Assembly (NCBI RefSeq): GCF_008017825.1
Contig: NZ_VRLS01000052.1
Coordinates: forward strand, 310,001-374,000
DNA length: 64,000 nucleotides
Direction: 5' to 3'
Source of the DNA: Mesonia sp008017825
GTDB lineage: Bacteria > Bacteroidota > Bacteroidia > Flavobacteriales > Flavobacteriaceae
Translations under genes and position numbers: made by a program
Part shown: piece by piece, positions 51,790 to 61,362 of the stretch
How positions within the stretch are numbered: the stretch's first letter is position 1
Layout: every line of letters begins with the position of its first letter
The notes under the pieces: generated by a model
Told to the model about the DNA's origin: nothing
The model's input: the letters and a program-made list of their open reading frames with translations, nothing else
Databases searched by the model: none

Positions 51790-51813
51790 AGCGGCAGTCA
51801 TGTCGCTTTTTTT
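51790..51813 (+). terminator. intrinsic terminator of frr
   Basis: AGCGGCA / TGTCGCT, seven pairs including one G-T, 4-base loop, then seven T. Confidence 0.8.
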
Positions 51814-51843
51814 GATTTTATTGCAATGTTAAATCCCTTATAA

Positions 51844-54282
51844 ATGGCAAAATTTTCTTGGTGTATTTTAATTTTCCTCTGTATTCCCAATTTCCTATTA
51901 GGACAAAGGATAATTACTGGGAAAGCGGTAGATAAAAATACCCAAAATCCCATTCCATATGCCAATATTTCTATTGTAAATTCAGATAAAGCCATACTTA
52001 GCGACATAGATGGCTCATTTGAAATAGAAGTAGAAGAACAAGATACTTATTTAAAAGTTTCCTATATAGGCTACATAGGCAAAAAAGTAAAAATCAACAC
52101 CAATGATTTTTACCTTATTCAATTAGATAGAGACATTGAAAAATTAGACCAAGTTTACTTAAAATCTACCGGACTTTTGGCCAATAGGATTATTAAAAAA
52201 GCGATAGCACAAAAAAAATATAATGATCCCGATTTAAAATTTAACTCCTATTCGTTTAGAACTTACAACAAACTCATTATCGACGATCAAAAAAACTCTT
52301 TAAACATAGAGTTAGACACTACAAATAGAGAAATAAAAACAATCATAGAAGATGGTAGAGCCTATTTAAGTGAACAAATAAGCGATTTTAAGTTCCTCAA
52401 AGAAGAAGGTGTAAAACAAGAGATTGTCGCTACAAGAACAGCTGGGTTTAAAGAACCCGTTTATGAATTACTTTCCTTAAAAGTTCAATCTAATACATGG
52501 TATAAAGAAAAATATACCGTATTTGGTAATGATTACGCAGGACCGTTATCTAAAAACCCCTTTAATAACTACACCTATAAAGTTTTAGATACTACTGCAA
52601 ACGACAGACCTGCATTCGTAATTTATTTTCAGCCAAAGAGAGAGAAAAAAGTCGCAGGATTAGAAGGTGTACTTTATATAGACACCTTAAATTATGGCTT
52701 ACAAAAAGCCGTAGGACAACTAAAAGGTGAAGTAGAAATTAGCGCCGAACAAGATTTTGTTTACTATCCGCAAGAGGATATCTGGTTTCCTAAAAAGCAA
52801 AATGTAACAATCCTCCCTGGTAGCGGCGGGAAAAAGGTTTCAATTTTTGGAGGTAATATCTCATTGGGAAGTTTGCCCGAAGAACAAGATGTGAGCAGTA
52901 AGCTCTTTTTAAACTCTACATCTATTAATGAAAAAATTGTATTTGAAAATGTAGATAAAGACCTAAAAAAGGTAAGTTCTATTATTTTAACTCCAAATGC
53001 AACCTCACAACCTATTTCATTTTGGGAAGAAAATAGAAGTATTCCCTTTACGGAAAGGGACGAAAACACTTTTCAAAAGGTAGATAGCATTGTTAAAAAC
53101 CAAAATATTAACCGAAAAATTAATGTTCTTCAAAATTTTAATATCGGTTACTACCCCATTGGTTTCTTCAATTTAGATTTGAGAACAATTTTAAAATATA
53201 ACGATTTTGAAGGATTAAGACTAGGTGGTGGTGGAGTTACCAATGATAAACTCTCGAAAGTTTTTAGACTCCAAGGTTACACGGTATACGGTTTCAAGGA
53301 CCGGGAATTTAAATATAATTTTGGAGCAGGCGTTTCATTAAATAAAAAAACAAACACTTGGCTAAACGCCAGTTACACCAAGGATATTCAAGAAGTTGGT
53401 AGTTTCTTATATTTATCTGACGCTCGTGTATATTCCCTATTCGAACCTAGATTAGTAAATATCAATTTTTATTATGAATACCGAGCTTTTGAATCTAGCG
53501 TACAACATAATTTTTTCCCTGAATTATTAAGCGAATTTCAAATAGCTAAAACTAAAATTGAACAAACTGGCGGTTACCGTTATTTAAACGATGGTAAACT
53601 TTATTCATCTTACGATTTGACCGAATTAACAGCTAGTTTTCGCTGGAGTCCTTTTAGTGATTATTTAGAAGCGCCAGAAAAATCTATTGAGGTAAATGTA
53701 GGTTACCCTAAATTTTCTCTTCAAGTTGTACAAGCCATAAATGGAATGCTAGATGGTGATTTTAGGTATACTAAAATTGGTGCTAAAATGAATTATACCA
53801 TCAACAGGATTACTCAAAATAATACTGAAATCATCTTAGAAGGAGATTATGCTATTGGCGACTTACCATTAACACATACTTTTCACGCTTATCCTAATAA
53901 CCCCAATAAAGACGAGGTTTTACAACGCTTTTCTGTAGCCGGTAGAAGAACCTTTGAAACCATGTATTTTAGCGAATTTTTTAGTGATCGTTTAGCAACA
54001 CTTCAAATTAAGCATCGTCTTCGTCCGCTTGAAATTTCTAAAAAAATAAAACCCGAATTCGTATTTGTAACTCGACATGCAATTGGAGATATTTCTAACC
54101 AAGCACAGCATCAAAATATTACCTTCAATACTTTAGAATATGGCTATAACGAAGCTGCTTTAGAGATTAATAAAATCTTATTCGGTTTTGGATTAAATTT
54201 TGCCTACCGTTATGGAGCGTATCATTTACCACAAATTGAAGACAATATTGGTTTTAAGTTTACATTTTATTTTCAGCTTTAA
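51844..54282 (+). CDS. DUF5686/carboxypeptidase-regulatory-like outer-membrane protein
   Basis: 812 residues. Signal peptide about 1-20 (NFLLGQ), then a beta-sandwich (RIITGKAVDKNTQNPIPYAN ... VSYIGYIGKKVKI, residues 21-98) of the carboxypeptidase-regulatory-like type. The middle and C-terminal parts have alternating strands ending in an aromatic strand FKFTFYFQL, as in outer-membrane barrels. The arrangement fits the DUF5686 family, role unknown. It lies between frr and the MMPL exporter on the same strand with short gaps. Confidence 0.8.
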   Translation: MAKFSWCILIFLCIPNFLLGQRIITGKAVDKNTQNPIPYANISIVNSDKAILSDIDGSFEIEVEEQDTYLKVSYIGYIGKKVKINTNDFYLIQLDRDIEKLDQVYLKSTGLLANRIIKKAIAQKKYNDPDLKFNSYSFRTYNKLIIDDQKNSLNIELDTTNREIKTIIEDGRAYLSEQISDFKFLKEEGVKQEIVATRTAGFKEPVYELLSLKVQSNTWYKEKYTVFGNDYAGPLSKNPFNNYTYKVLDTTANDRPAFVIYFQPKREKKVAGLEGVLYIDTLNYGLQKAVGQLKGEVEISAEQDFVYYPQEDIWFPKKQNVTILPGSGGKKVSIFGGNISLGSLPEEQDVSSKLFLNSTSINEKIVFENVDKDLKKVSSIILTPNATSQPISFWEENRSIPFTERDENTFQKVDSIVKNQNINRKINVLQNFNIGYYPIGFFNLDLRTILKYNDFEGLRLGGGGVTNDKLSKVFRLQGYTVYGFKDREFKYNFGAGVSLNKKTNTWLNASYTKDIQEVGSFLYLSDARVYSLFEPRLVNINFYYEYRAFESSVQHNFFPELLSEFQIAKTKIEQTGGYRYLNDGKLYSSYDLTELTASFRWSPFSDYLEAPEKSIEVNVGYPKFSLQVVQAINGMLDGDFRYTKIGAKMNYTINRITQNNTEIILEGDYAIGDLPLTHTFHAYPNNPNKDEVLQRFSVAGRRTFETMYFSEFFSDRLATLQIKHRLRPLEISKKIKPEFVFVTRHAIGDISNQAQHQNITFNTLEYGYNEAALEINKILFGFGLNFAYRYGAYHLPQIEDNIGFKFTFYFQL

Positions 54283-54317
54283 ATAGAAAATTCAACTGTT
54301 TATTTTGTAGCATTTTA

Positions 54318-54325
54318 TACCTTTG
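54318..54325 (+). promoter_or_regulatory. candidate -7 element for the MMPL exporter gene
   Basis: TACCTTTG, exact TAnnTTTG match, 18 bases before the ATG. A CTG sits 19 bases upstream in place of TTG. Confidence 0.45.
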
Positions 54326-54343
54326 CAAGCCTAATTTTGAGTC

Positions 54344-56746
54344 ATGTCAAAGATCTTTAGTTTTGGTTTCTGGAATACTATCGCAAGAATAATTCTAAGA
54401 AACAGAGTTATTATTTTAGGGTTAATCATAGCCTTCACTGTTTTTTTAGGTTTTCAATGGAAAAACATGCGTTTTTCTTATACCGAAGCCAATCTACTTC
54501 CAGATGATCACGAGGTAAATCAAGAGTATAAAAAATTTTTAGATAAATTTGGTGAGGAAGGTAATCTCCTCGTTATTGCCAGTAACGATAAAGACTTATT
54601 TACACCAAAAAAAATTAATGCTTGGAATAACCTCACCAAGCAATTAGATTCTTTTTCACAAGTAGAATATTCCATTGGAATACATAATCTCAAGAAACTT
54701 CAAAAGTTTACCAATCCCAACCGATTCGAGTTAGTTCCCTTAATAAAAGAAGAGCAAATTAATGAACTTCAGGCGAAAGCCTATAAAGAAGAAATCTTTG
54801 AAAAGCTCCCTTTTTATGAAGGCTTGGTTTATAGCAAAAAAACCAACACCATTCAAACCGCAGTATATTTAAATAAAGATATTGTCAATTCCAAAGAGAG
54901 AAAAGTCTTTGTGATGGAACAATTACAGCCCTTACTAGACGAGTTTGAAGAGGTAAATGATATAGATTTACATGTCTCTGGAATGCCTTACATTAGAACG
55001 CTAAACTCTCAAAATATTGTAGATGAAATACAGTGGTTTTTGGGTGGAGCATTACTAGTGACTTCTCTTATTTTCTTTTTCTTTTTTAGATCGGTTAGAG
55101 CAACACTCATCTCGATGTTCACGGTAATCATTGGTGTGATGTGGGCATTTGGGATATTAGGTTTATTTCACTATGAAATTACTGTACTTACAGCCATAAT
55201 ACCTCCACTAATTATTGTGATTGGTATTCCTAACTGTATTTTCTTGATAAATAAATATCAGCAAGAAATAAAAAAACACGGAAATCAAGCAAAGTCTTTA
55301 CAGAGGGTAATTACCAAAGTAGGTAATGCTACATTAATGACAAATATCACTACAGCCTCTGGGTTCGCTACTTTTATTATTACTGAAAGTAAGCTGCTTA
55401 AAGAGTTTGGTGTGGTGGCTTCGATTAACATTTTAGCAATTTTCATTTTAAGTTTACTCATCATACCCATTATATACAGCTATTTAGCACCACCAAAAGA
55501 AAGACACTTAAAACATTTGGGGAAAACTTGGCTAGAAGGTTTTGTAAGTTGGATTGAACGAACCGTTAAACACCGTAGAATAACGATTTATATTACCTCA
55601 ATAATAGTTTTAGTTATTAGTATTCTAGGTATTTACACGATAAAAGTATCAGGGAGTTTGCTAGAAGATATGCCAAAACAGGCTGAATTTTTTAAGGATA
55701 TAGAGTTTTTTGAGGAAGAATTTAATGGTATTATGCCATTAGAGATTTTAATCGATACCAAAAGAAAAGAAGGGGTTCTTAAACTTTCAACGCTAAAGCG
55801 GATGAGAGATCTTGAAAATTTATTGGCAGATGTCCCAGAACTTTCTAAACCTTTATCGGTGGTAGATCTAGTAAAATATAGTAAACAAGCTTACTATAAC
55901 GGAAATCCTAAATACTACCAACTTCCTACCTCTCAAGAAAAAAACTTTATTTTCCCTTATTTAAAAGGAATGTCAGACGGTAATAATAACCAACTGAATG
56001 CGTATGTAGATTCTACAGGGCAATATGCACGTATGACAGTGTTTATGAAGGATATTGGCACCGAAGAGATGGAACGTATAGAAGACAACTTATGGCCACA
56101 AATCAATAAGTTATTTCCGCAGGAGCGTTACGACGTTACCATGACAGGAAAAGCATTAGTATTTCAAAAGGGAACTACCTATTTAGTACAAAACCTAGTG
56201 CTTTCTTTGTCGTTAGCTATTTTGCTCATCGCTATTTTTATGGCTTGGATGTTTAGATCATTTAAAATGATTTTAATCTCTTTAATTCCCAATTTGCTAC
56301 CCTTATTAATTACAGCAGGAATGATGGGCTTTTTAGGAATTCCTATAAAACCTTCTACCATTTTAGTATTTAGTATTGCTTTTGGAATTTCGGTAGATGA
56401 CACCATTCACTTCTTAGCAAAATACAGGCAAGAGTTAAAATATCATAATTGGAAAATCAAGAAGTCAGTGTATCCCGCTTTACGAGAAACCACTGTAAGT
56501 ATGTTTTACACTTCGATTGTTTTGTTCTTTGGATTCTCGGTATTTATGATCAGTAGTTTTGGAGGTACAGTTGCCCTTGGCGGACTTGTATCAGCAACTT
56601 TACTTTTTGCCATGCTTTCTAACCTGTTGCTGTTGCCATCGCTATTGCTTTCATTAGAAAAAAGCGTTTCCAACAAAGAAACCTTTAAAGAACCTCATTT
56701 AGATATTATTGCGGAAGAGGAGGAAGAGGAGGAAAAGAGAAGTTAA
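54344..56746 (+). CDS. MMPL/RND-family exporter
   Basis: 800 residues. Twelve helices in the RND pattern: helix 1 about 19-36, periplasmic domain 1, helix cluster about 225-380, helix about 418-438, periplasmic domain 2, and helix cluster about 620-780. The family segment AFGISVDDTIHFLAKYR near residue 680 marks the proton-relay helix. Such proteins export lipids, hopanoids or sterol-like molecules; the cargo here is unknown. The tail is seven Glu then KRS. Its last 291 bases are duplicated at 58390-58680. Confidence 0.9.
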   Translation: MSKIFSFGFWNTIARIILRNRVIILGLIIAFTVFLGFQWKNMRFSYTEANLLPDDHEVNQEYKKFLDKFGEEGNLLVIASNDKDLFTPKKINAWNNLTKQLDSFSQVEYSIGIHNLKKLQKFTNPNRFELVPLIKEEQINELQAKAYKEEIFEKLPFYEGLVYSKKTNTIQTAVYLNKDIVNSKERKVFVMEQLQPLLDEFEEVNDIDLHVSGMPYIRTLNSQNIVDEIQWFLGGALLVTSLIFFFFFRSVRATLISMFTVIIGVMWAFGILGLFHYEITVLTAIIPPLIIVIGIPNCIFLINKYQQEIKKHGNQAKSLQRVITKVGNATLMTNITTASGFATFIITESKLLKEFGVVASINILAIFILSLLIIPIIYSYLAPPKERHLKHLGKTWLEGFVSWIERTVKHRRITIYITSIIVLVISILGIYTIKVSGSLLEDMPKQAEFFKDIEFFEEEFNGIMPLEILIDTKRKEGVLKLSTLKRMRDLENLLADVPELSKPLSVVDLVKYSKQAYYNGNPKYYQLPTSQEKNFIFPYLKGMSDGNNNQLNAYVDSTGQYARMTVFMKDIGTEEMERIEDNLWPQINKLFPQERYDVTMTGKALVFQKGTTYLVQNLVLSLSLAILLIAIFMAWMFRSFKMILISLIPNLLPLLITAGMMGFLGIPIKPSTILVFSIAFGISVDDTIHFLAKYRQELKYHNWKIKKSVYPALRETTVSMFYTSIVLFFGFSVFMISSFGGTVALGGLVSATLLFAMLSNLLLLPSLLLSLEKSVSNKETFKEPHLDIIAEEEEEEEKRS
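56456..56746 (+). repeat. source copy of the duplicated exporter 3' end
   Basis: The final 97 codons of the exporter, matched gap-free by 58390-58680. Hand alignment gives 44 differences in 291 bases (about 85% identity). Of 37 changed codons, 24 are synonymous. Two uninterrupted identical blocks exceed 40 bases. Confidence 0.9.
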
Positions 56747-56799
56747 TTTTTTGTATTTTAGAACCTGAAATTATAAAAAAAAATAACTTCAGATTACTT

Positions 56800-58389
56800 A
56801 TGCAAAAAACTACTCAACCATCAAGTTTTTTAAAAAAAATAAGTTTTAATCTTCTTTATTTAGTTTCTTTTATAGAAGGAGGTGTTGTAATGGTAACTGA
56901 ATTGGCAGGAGCAAGAATTTTAGCTCCTTACTTTGGGTCTTCCTTATACAGTTGGGCGTCAACGCTCTCAATAACACTATTGGCTTTAATGACGGGATAT
57001 TATTTTGGAGGCTATGCCACAACCAAGAAAAAACTGTCTTCTCAAAAAGCAATTTTTATAGTATTTTTATTAAGTGGGATTTTAGTTTTAATATTACCAT
57101 CATTAGGTAGAGCCGTTATGAGTGAAACTATTAACCTCTCCTTTTTTACAGGAATAATAATTTCTCAACTTGTTTTTTTGTTTCCTCCTATTTTCCTTAT
57201 GGGTATGATGAGCCCTATGATTATATATCAAATTAATCAATCTACAAAACAAGCTGGAAGATCTGCGGGTAACATTTATGCAATATCTACTTTTGGGGGT
57301 ATACTTTTTACATTAGTATTTGGTTTTACTATTATACCTAACTACGGTATTACATTACCGGTAATTATTTTAGGAGTATCAGTAACTTTGTTATCAGTAT
57401 TACTTTTATTAAAACATAGAGTTTCCATTCCTATAACTATTCTTTTAGCTGTTATTATTCTATCCCAATTTAGGCAGGCTTACGTAAGCTATACTGAGTT
57501 TTCTCCAGCATTGCATCAAACCGAAAGACTTGTTGAATATTCTGAAGGCCTTCTGGGTGAAATAGCTATAACAAATCAAAAGATGAAAAGCCCCGATGGA
57601 AAGCCTTTTTATGGAAGAATTCTTAAAGTAAATAATGTTATGCAAAATCAAGCAGTTTCAGACTATCCTAAAGCCAGTTTAATTTATTATGTTAACTTTA
57701 TTAGAAACCTTGTCGGACAATTGCCAAAAAAGAAAACCGCATTAATTATTGGTTTGGGTGCAGGCAATATTTATTCAGATATGCAGCTGTATAATATTGA
57801 TGTTGAAACGGTAGAAATAGATAAAAGAATATATGATTATGGAGTAAAATATTTTGAGATGGAAGCACATCCTGAGAAAAGCCACATAACAGATGGGAGA
57901 TATTTCGTTAATACATCTAACAAAAAATACGACATCATAGTTTTAGATGTAATTGTAGGAGAAAATGTGGCTAAACAATTAGTTACTCTAGAAAGTTTTA
58001 AAAAAATTTATAACATGCTTCCAGAAAACGGAAGTTTAATTATTGAACACGGTGGAATACAAGATTTTTCTAAAAACCAATTTGTTCCTTCACTACATAA
58101 AACTTTGAAAGAAGTAGGCTTTAATATATCTATGTTTAACCCAATTCAAGCTAACAATAATAAATATGGAGATGTTTTGTTTGTTGCTACAAAAGGTAAA
58201 CTTGATAAAAATAATATTTTTATTGCTAAAGATATACTACTTAGCGAAGGCCCAATAACCGACTACGAGGTTTCTCTTACCGATTTCAAAAAAATAAAAG
58301 AAACCCCTATACTTACTGACAATAAAAACAAAACAGACCTACTCTTAAAAGAACACTATCTTAATATTCGAGAAAATCAGAATAGGTAA
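56800..58389 (+). CDS. membrane-fused spermidine-synthase-like protein
   Basis: 529 residues. N-terminal part (about 18-225) has around seven membrane helices with FIEGGVVMVTELAGARILAP, the signature of MFS-fused spermidine-synthase-like proteins. Residues about 260-470 form a methyltransferase-like Rossmann domain: TALIIGLGAGNIYSDM, VETVEIDKRIYDYG and YDIIVLDVIVGENVAKQLVT. The polyamine-binding aspartates are only partly recognisable, so the substrate may not be putrescine. It starts 53 bases after the exporter and ends directly at the truncated exporter copy, which suggests acquisition by recombination. Confidence 0.85.
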   Translation: MQKTTQPSSFLKKISFNLLYLVSFIEGGVVMVTELAGARILAPYFGSSLYSWASTLSITLLALMTGYYFGGYATTKKKLSSQKAIFIVFLLSGILVLILPSLGRAVMSETINLSFFTGIIISQLVFLFPPIFLMGMMSPMIIYQINQSTKQAGRSAGNIYAISTFGGILFTLVFGFTIIPNYGITLPVIILGVSVTLLSVLLLLKHRVSIPITILLAVIILSQFRQAYVSYTEFSPALHQTERLVEYSEGLLGEIAITNQKMKSPDGKPFYGRILKVNNVMQNQAVSDYPKASLIYYVNFIRNLVGQLPKKKTALIIGLGAGNIYSDMQLYNIDVETVEIDKRIYDYGVKYFEMEAHPEKSHITDGRYFVNTSNKKYDIIVLDVIVGENVAKQLVTLESFKKIYNMLPENGSLIIEHGGIQDFSKNQFVPSLHKTLKEVGFNISMFNPIQANNNKYGDVLFVATKGKLDKNNIFIAKDILLSEGPITDYEVSLTDFKKIKETPILTDNKNKTDLLLKEHYLNIRENQNR

Positions 58390-58680
58390 ATTAAAAAGTT
58401 TTTTTATTCAGCTTTACAAGAAACAACCGTGATTATGTTCTATACATCTATTGTTTTGTTCTTTGGATTCTCGGTATTTATGATCAGTAGTGTTGGAGGA
58501 ACGGTTGCCCTTGGCGGACTTGTATCTACAACTTTGCTTTTCGCGATATTATCTAACTTATTGCTGTTGCCTTAACTATTGCTTTCTTTAGAAAAAAGTG
58601 TTTCCAACAAAGAAACCTTTAAAGAACCTCATTTAGATATTATTGCTGAAGAAGAAGAGGAGGAGAAAAATCTAAATTAA
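58390..58680 (+). pseudogene. truncated, stop-containing copy of the exporter 3' end
   Basis: Begins at the first base after the spermidine-synthase-like stop and ends in a TAA matching the exporter's own stop. It reads as the exporter's last 97 codons in the same frame with one internal TAA where the exporter has a Ser codon (TCG). It lacks the 5' three quarters of the gene, so it cannot encode a working exporter. The following 74 bases before asnS hold its promoter. This 365-base stretch has no intact gene. Confidence 0.92.
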
Positions 58681-58710
58681 TATCAAAGAATTCATTTTAT
58701 CCCTAACTTC

Positions 58711-58741
58711 TTGCTAAGCTTAGGGCTAAAAATTATATTTG
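58711..58741 (+). promoter_or_regulatory. promoter of asnS with overlapping inverted repeat
   Basis: TTG (58711-58713), 20-base spacer, TATATTTG (58734-58741), both consensus. CCCTAA (58701-58706) and TTAGGG (58720-58725) form an inverted repeat around the -33 element, and CTAAGCTTAG is a 10-bp palindrome within the spacer. Confidence 0.7.
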
Positions 58742-58754
58742 TCGCTCAAATTAA

Positions 58755-60203
58755 ATGAAGATGAAACATACCAAAGTTGTAGATGTAATTAAAACCGATC
58801 CGGTTTTACAAGAAATTTATGTAAAAGGCTGGGTACGCGCTTTTAGAAGTAACCGCTTTATCGCCCTAAATGATGGTTCTACGATTAATAATTTACAATG
58901 TGTTGTAGATTTTGAAAATACTCCCGAAGAAACCTTAAAACAAATTAATGTTGGAGCTGCCGTTGCTATAAAAGGTACACTTAAAGAAAGTGAAGGGCAA
59001 GGACAAAAAGTAGAAATCGAAGTACAAGACATAGAAATCTTAGGAAAAGCAGATCCAGAAGAGGTTAAGAAAACAATTCTTTCTCCTAAACGTCATTCTT
59101 TAGAAAAATTAAGAGAACAAGCACATTTACGCGTGCGCACCAACACCTTTAGTGCTATTATGCGAGTGCGTTCTAAGCTATCTTTTGCTGTTCATCAATA
59201 CTTTCAGCAAAATGGCTTCAATTATGTAAATACCCCTATCATTACAGGTAGTGATGCCGAAGGCGCCGGAGAAATGTTTAAGGTAACTAATATGAGCCTT
59301 ACGAATCCTGCTAAAAATGAAGATGGAAGCATTAATTTTAAAGAAGACTTTTTCGGAAAAGAAACCAATCTTACCGTAAGCGGACAGTTAGAAGCTGAAA
59401 CTTACGCCCTTGGTTTAGGACAAGTGTATACATTCGGACCTACCTTTAGAGCCGAAAACTCAAACACCTCTCGTCACTTAGCAGAGTTTTGGATGATAGA
59501 ACCAGAGGTTGCATTTTGCGACCTTGACGGAAATATGGATTTGGCTGAAGACTTTATTAAGTACGTTCTAAACTACATTTTAGAAAACTGTGATGATGAC
59601 TTGGCTTTCTTAGAAAACAGACTTATACAAGAGGATAAAAGTAAGCCTGAAGCAGACCGCGCACCTATGGCCTTGCGTGATAAGTTGAAGTTTATCACAG
59701 AAAACAACTTTAAGCGTGTTAGCTATACCGAAGCTATAGATATTCTAAGAAATTCTAAACCCAACAAGAAGAAAAAATTCAATTACGTAATTGAAGAATG
59801 GGGAGCAGATTTACAAAGTGAACACGAACGTTTCTTAGTAGAGAAACATTTTAAATGTCCGGTAATCTTATTTGATTATCCCGCCAATATCAAAGCATTT
59901 TATATGCGTCTTAACGAAGATGGTAAAACCGTAAGAGCGATGGACGTACTTTTCCCTGGGATTGGAGAAATGGTAGGAGGTTCTCAACGTGAAGAACGTT
60001 TGGACGTACTACAAGCCAAAATGAAAGAACTAGACATCGATGAAGAAGAATTATGGTGGTACTTAGACACCCGTAAATTCGGAACTTGTGTACATAGTGG
60101 TTTCGGTTTAGGTTTTGAGCGCTTAGTTTTATTCGCTACAGGAATGGGTAATATTAGAGACGTTATTCCTTACCCTAGAAGTCCGCAAAACGCAGATTTT
60201 TAA
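58755..60203 (+). CDS. asnS: asparaginyl-tRNA synthetase
   Basis: 482 residues; the start could also be the second Met at 58761. N-terminal OB-fold (WVRAFRSNRFIALNDGS). Class II catalytic core with motif 2 region FRAENSNTSRHLAEFWMIEPE (about 230-250) and motif 3 GFGLGFERLVLF (about 446-457). It charges tRNA-Asn. It has its own promoter downstream of the exporter fragment and its own terminator. Confidence 0.97.
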   Translation: MKMKHTKVVDVIKTDPVLQEIYVKGWVRAFRSNRFIALNDGSTINNLQCVVDFENTPEETLKQINVGAAVAIKGTLKESEGQGQKVEIEVQDIEILGKADPEEVKKTILSPKRHSLEKLREQAHLRVRTNTFSAIMRVRSKLSFAVHQYFQQNGFNYVNTPIITGSDAEGAGEMFKVTNMSLTNPAKNEDGSINFKEDFFGKETNLTVSGQLEAETYALGLGQVYTFGPTFRAENSNTSRHLAEFWMIEPEVAFCDLDGNMDLAEDFIKYVLNYILENCDDDLAFLENRLIQEDKSKPEADRAPMALRDKLKFITENNFKRVSYTEAIDILRNSKPNKKKKFNYVIEEWGADLQSEHERFLVEKHFKCPVILFDYPANIKAFYMRLNEDGKTVRAMDVLFPGIGEMVGGSQREERLDVLQAKMKELDIDEEELWWYLDTRKFGTCVHSGFGLGFERLVLFATGMGNIRDVIPYPRSPQNADF

Positions 60204-60219
60204 TTAAATACAACATATT

Positions 60220-60257
60220 AAAAAGCCAAATTGAAATTCAATTTGGCTTTTTTTATT
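60220..60257 (+). terminator. intrinsic terminator of asnS
   Basis: 16-base arms AAAAAGCCAAATTGAA / TTCAATTTGGCTTTTT, a near-complete palindrome, followed by more T. Usable in both directions. Confidence 0.9.
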
Positions 60258-60295
60258 TTAAGTACTCCTCAAATCTTACTAATAATAGTTAAAGC

Positions 60296-60374
60296 GTCAT
60301 TCTGAATTCATTTCAGAATCTCATCATACTTATTCTTATATGAATATGAGAACCTGAATCTAGTTCAGATTGAC
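60296..60374. repeat. dispersed palindromic repeat, copy 2
   Basis: Terminal 29-base arms pair at 22 of 29 positions; they begin GTCATTCTGAA and end TTCAGATTGAC. The arm contains TTCAGAATCTCATC, identical to copy 1 at 45601-45685. It lies between asnS and the opposing gene, in a 214-base spacer. Confidence 0.65.
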
Positions 60375-60417
60375 AAAAATTTAATTTTTAGACAACCATT
60401 TGCTATTTTCTTATCTT

Positions 60418-61332
60418 CTACTTCTCATACCGTACTTTAATTTTTAGCGCTGGCGCTATATAATACTTCTTTTCAAACCCCATAATAGCACTAGTTGATC
60501 TATGTTCTTCAGACTGTTGAAACCAATTATTACCTCTGTACCTTTTCCAAGATCTATTGATTGTTTCTCTGGAATATATTAATTGAGGATAAGTTATGTA
60601 TTGGCTGTCACTTTCTTTACTCGGCTTAGGGTTAACCGTTTCTATCACCACACAAACACCGTCTTTAGGAAAGGGAATATGATATTTGCTCACATCTACT
60701 TTCAACTCCTGTTTTTCATTTTCTTTAGGTTGAAGAATTATGTCTTCATAAGAGAGCAACTCCTTAGGCTCATTTTTTTCTTCATCATAACTATAAAACT
60801 TTATTCTAAACCAAGTTAATCTACTGTTGTAAAATAACTGCTCTTCCTTTCCTACCCAAAAACTTACTTCTTCTATTTTACCAACTTTACTCTTATCATT
60901 AGGAATTAAAATAGCTTGTTCCATCCCAAATTGAACACCTATCCGACTGTAAAACCATTTTTTTCTTAAACCTAAGCTATGCTTGCTTCCGTATTTCTTT
61001 TTCTTGATCTGTATGATAACGTCATCTAAAGAAGAAAGTTCGTCTTCCAAATAGATCACTTTATAAGCTGCCGGATTTTTTAAAACAGAGGATATGGCAA
61101 TTTTTTTAGTCTTAAAACCTAGGTAACTAATCAATAAAGTATCACTTTTAAACTTTTCTAACTGCATAGAAAATTTACCTTCTAAATTTGTGCTTGTACC
61201 CACTCTTTTATTTAAAATACTTACATTCACATAAGCTAAAGTGTTGAAGGTTTTTTTAGATTTAATAGTAGAATCGAAGCTTTGGGCTAGCCCTACAAAC
61301 GACAGTAAACACAGTAAAAAAGTTAATCGCAT
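60418..61332 (-). CDS. secreted carboxypeptidase-regulatory-like domain protein
   Basis: 304 residues. Signal peptide about 1-18 (VGLAQS). Residues about 25-105 form a beta-sandwich (TLAYVNVSILNKRVGTSTN ... LLISYLGFKTKKIAI) of the TonB-receptor plug-associated/carboxypeptidase-regulatory type. The rest is a strand-rich domain with VSFWVGKEEQLFYNSRLTWF, of unknown function. Envelope location is likely. Divergent from the RluA gene. Confidence 0.75.
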   Translation of the reverse strand: MRLTFLLCLLSFVGLAQSFDSTIKSKKTFNTLAYVNVSILNKRVGTSTNLEGKFSMQLEKFKSDTLLISYLGFKTKKIAISSVLKNPAAYKVIYLEDELSSLDDVIIQIKKKKYGSKHSLGLRKKWFYSRIGVQFGMEQAILIPNDKSKVGKIEEVSFWVGKEEQLFYNSRLTWFRIKFYSYDEEKNEPKELLSYEDIILQPKENEKQELKVDVSKYHIPFPKDGVCVVIETVNPKPSKESDSQYITYPQLIYSRETINRSWKRYRGNNWFQQSEEHRSTSAIMGFEKKYYIAPALKIKVRYEK

Positions 61333-61362
61333 CCTTTATATTTTTTATAAAGATATTTAATT

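Noticed and set aside
58390..58680. A short functional gene in the exporter fragment
   Set aside because: It has an internal stop and matches only the exporter's C-terminal 97 codons.
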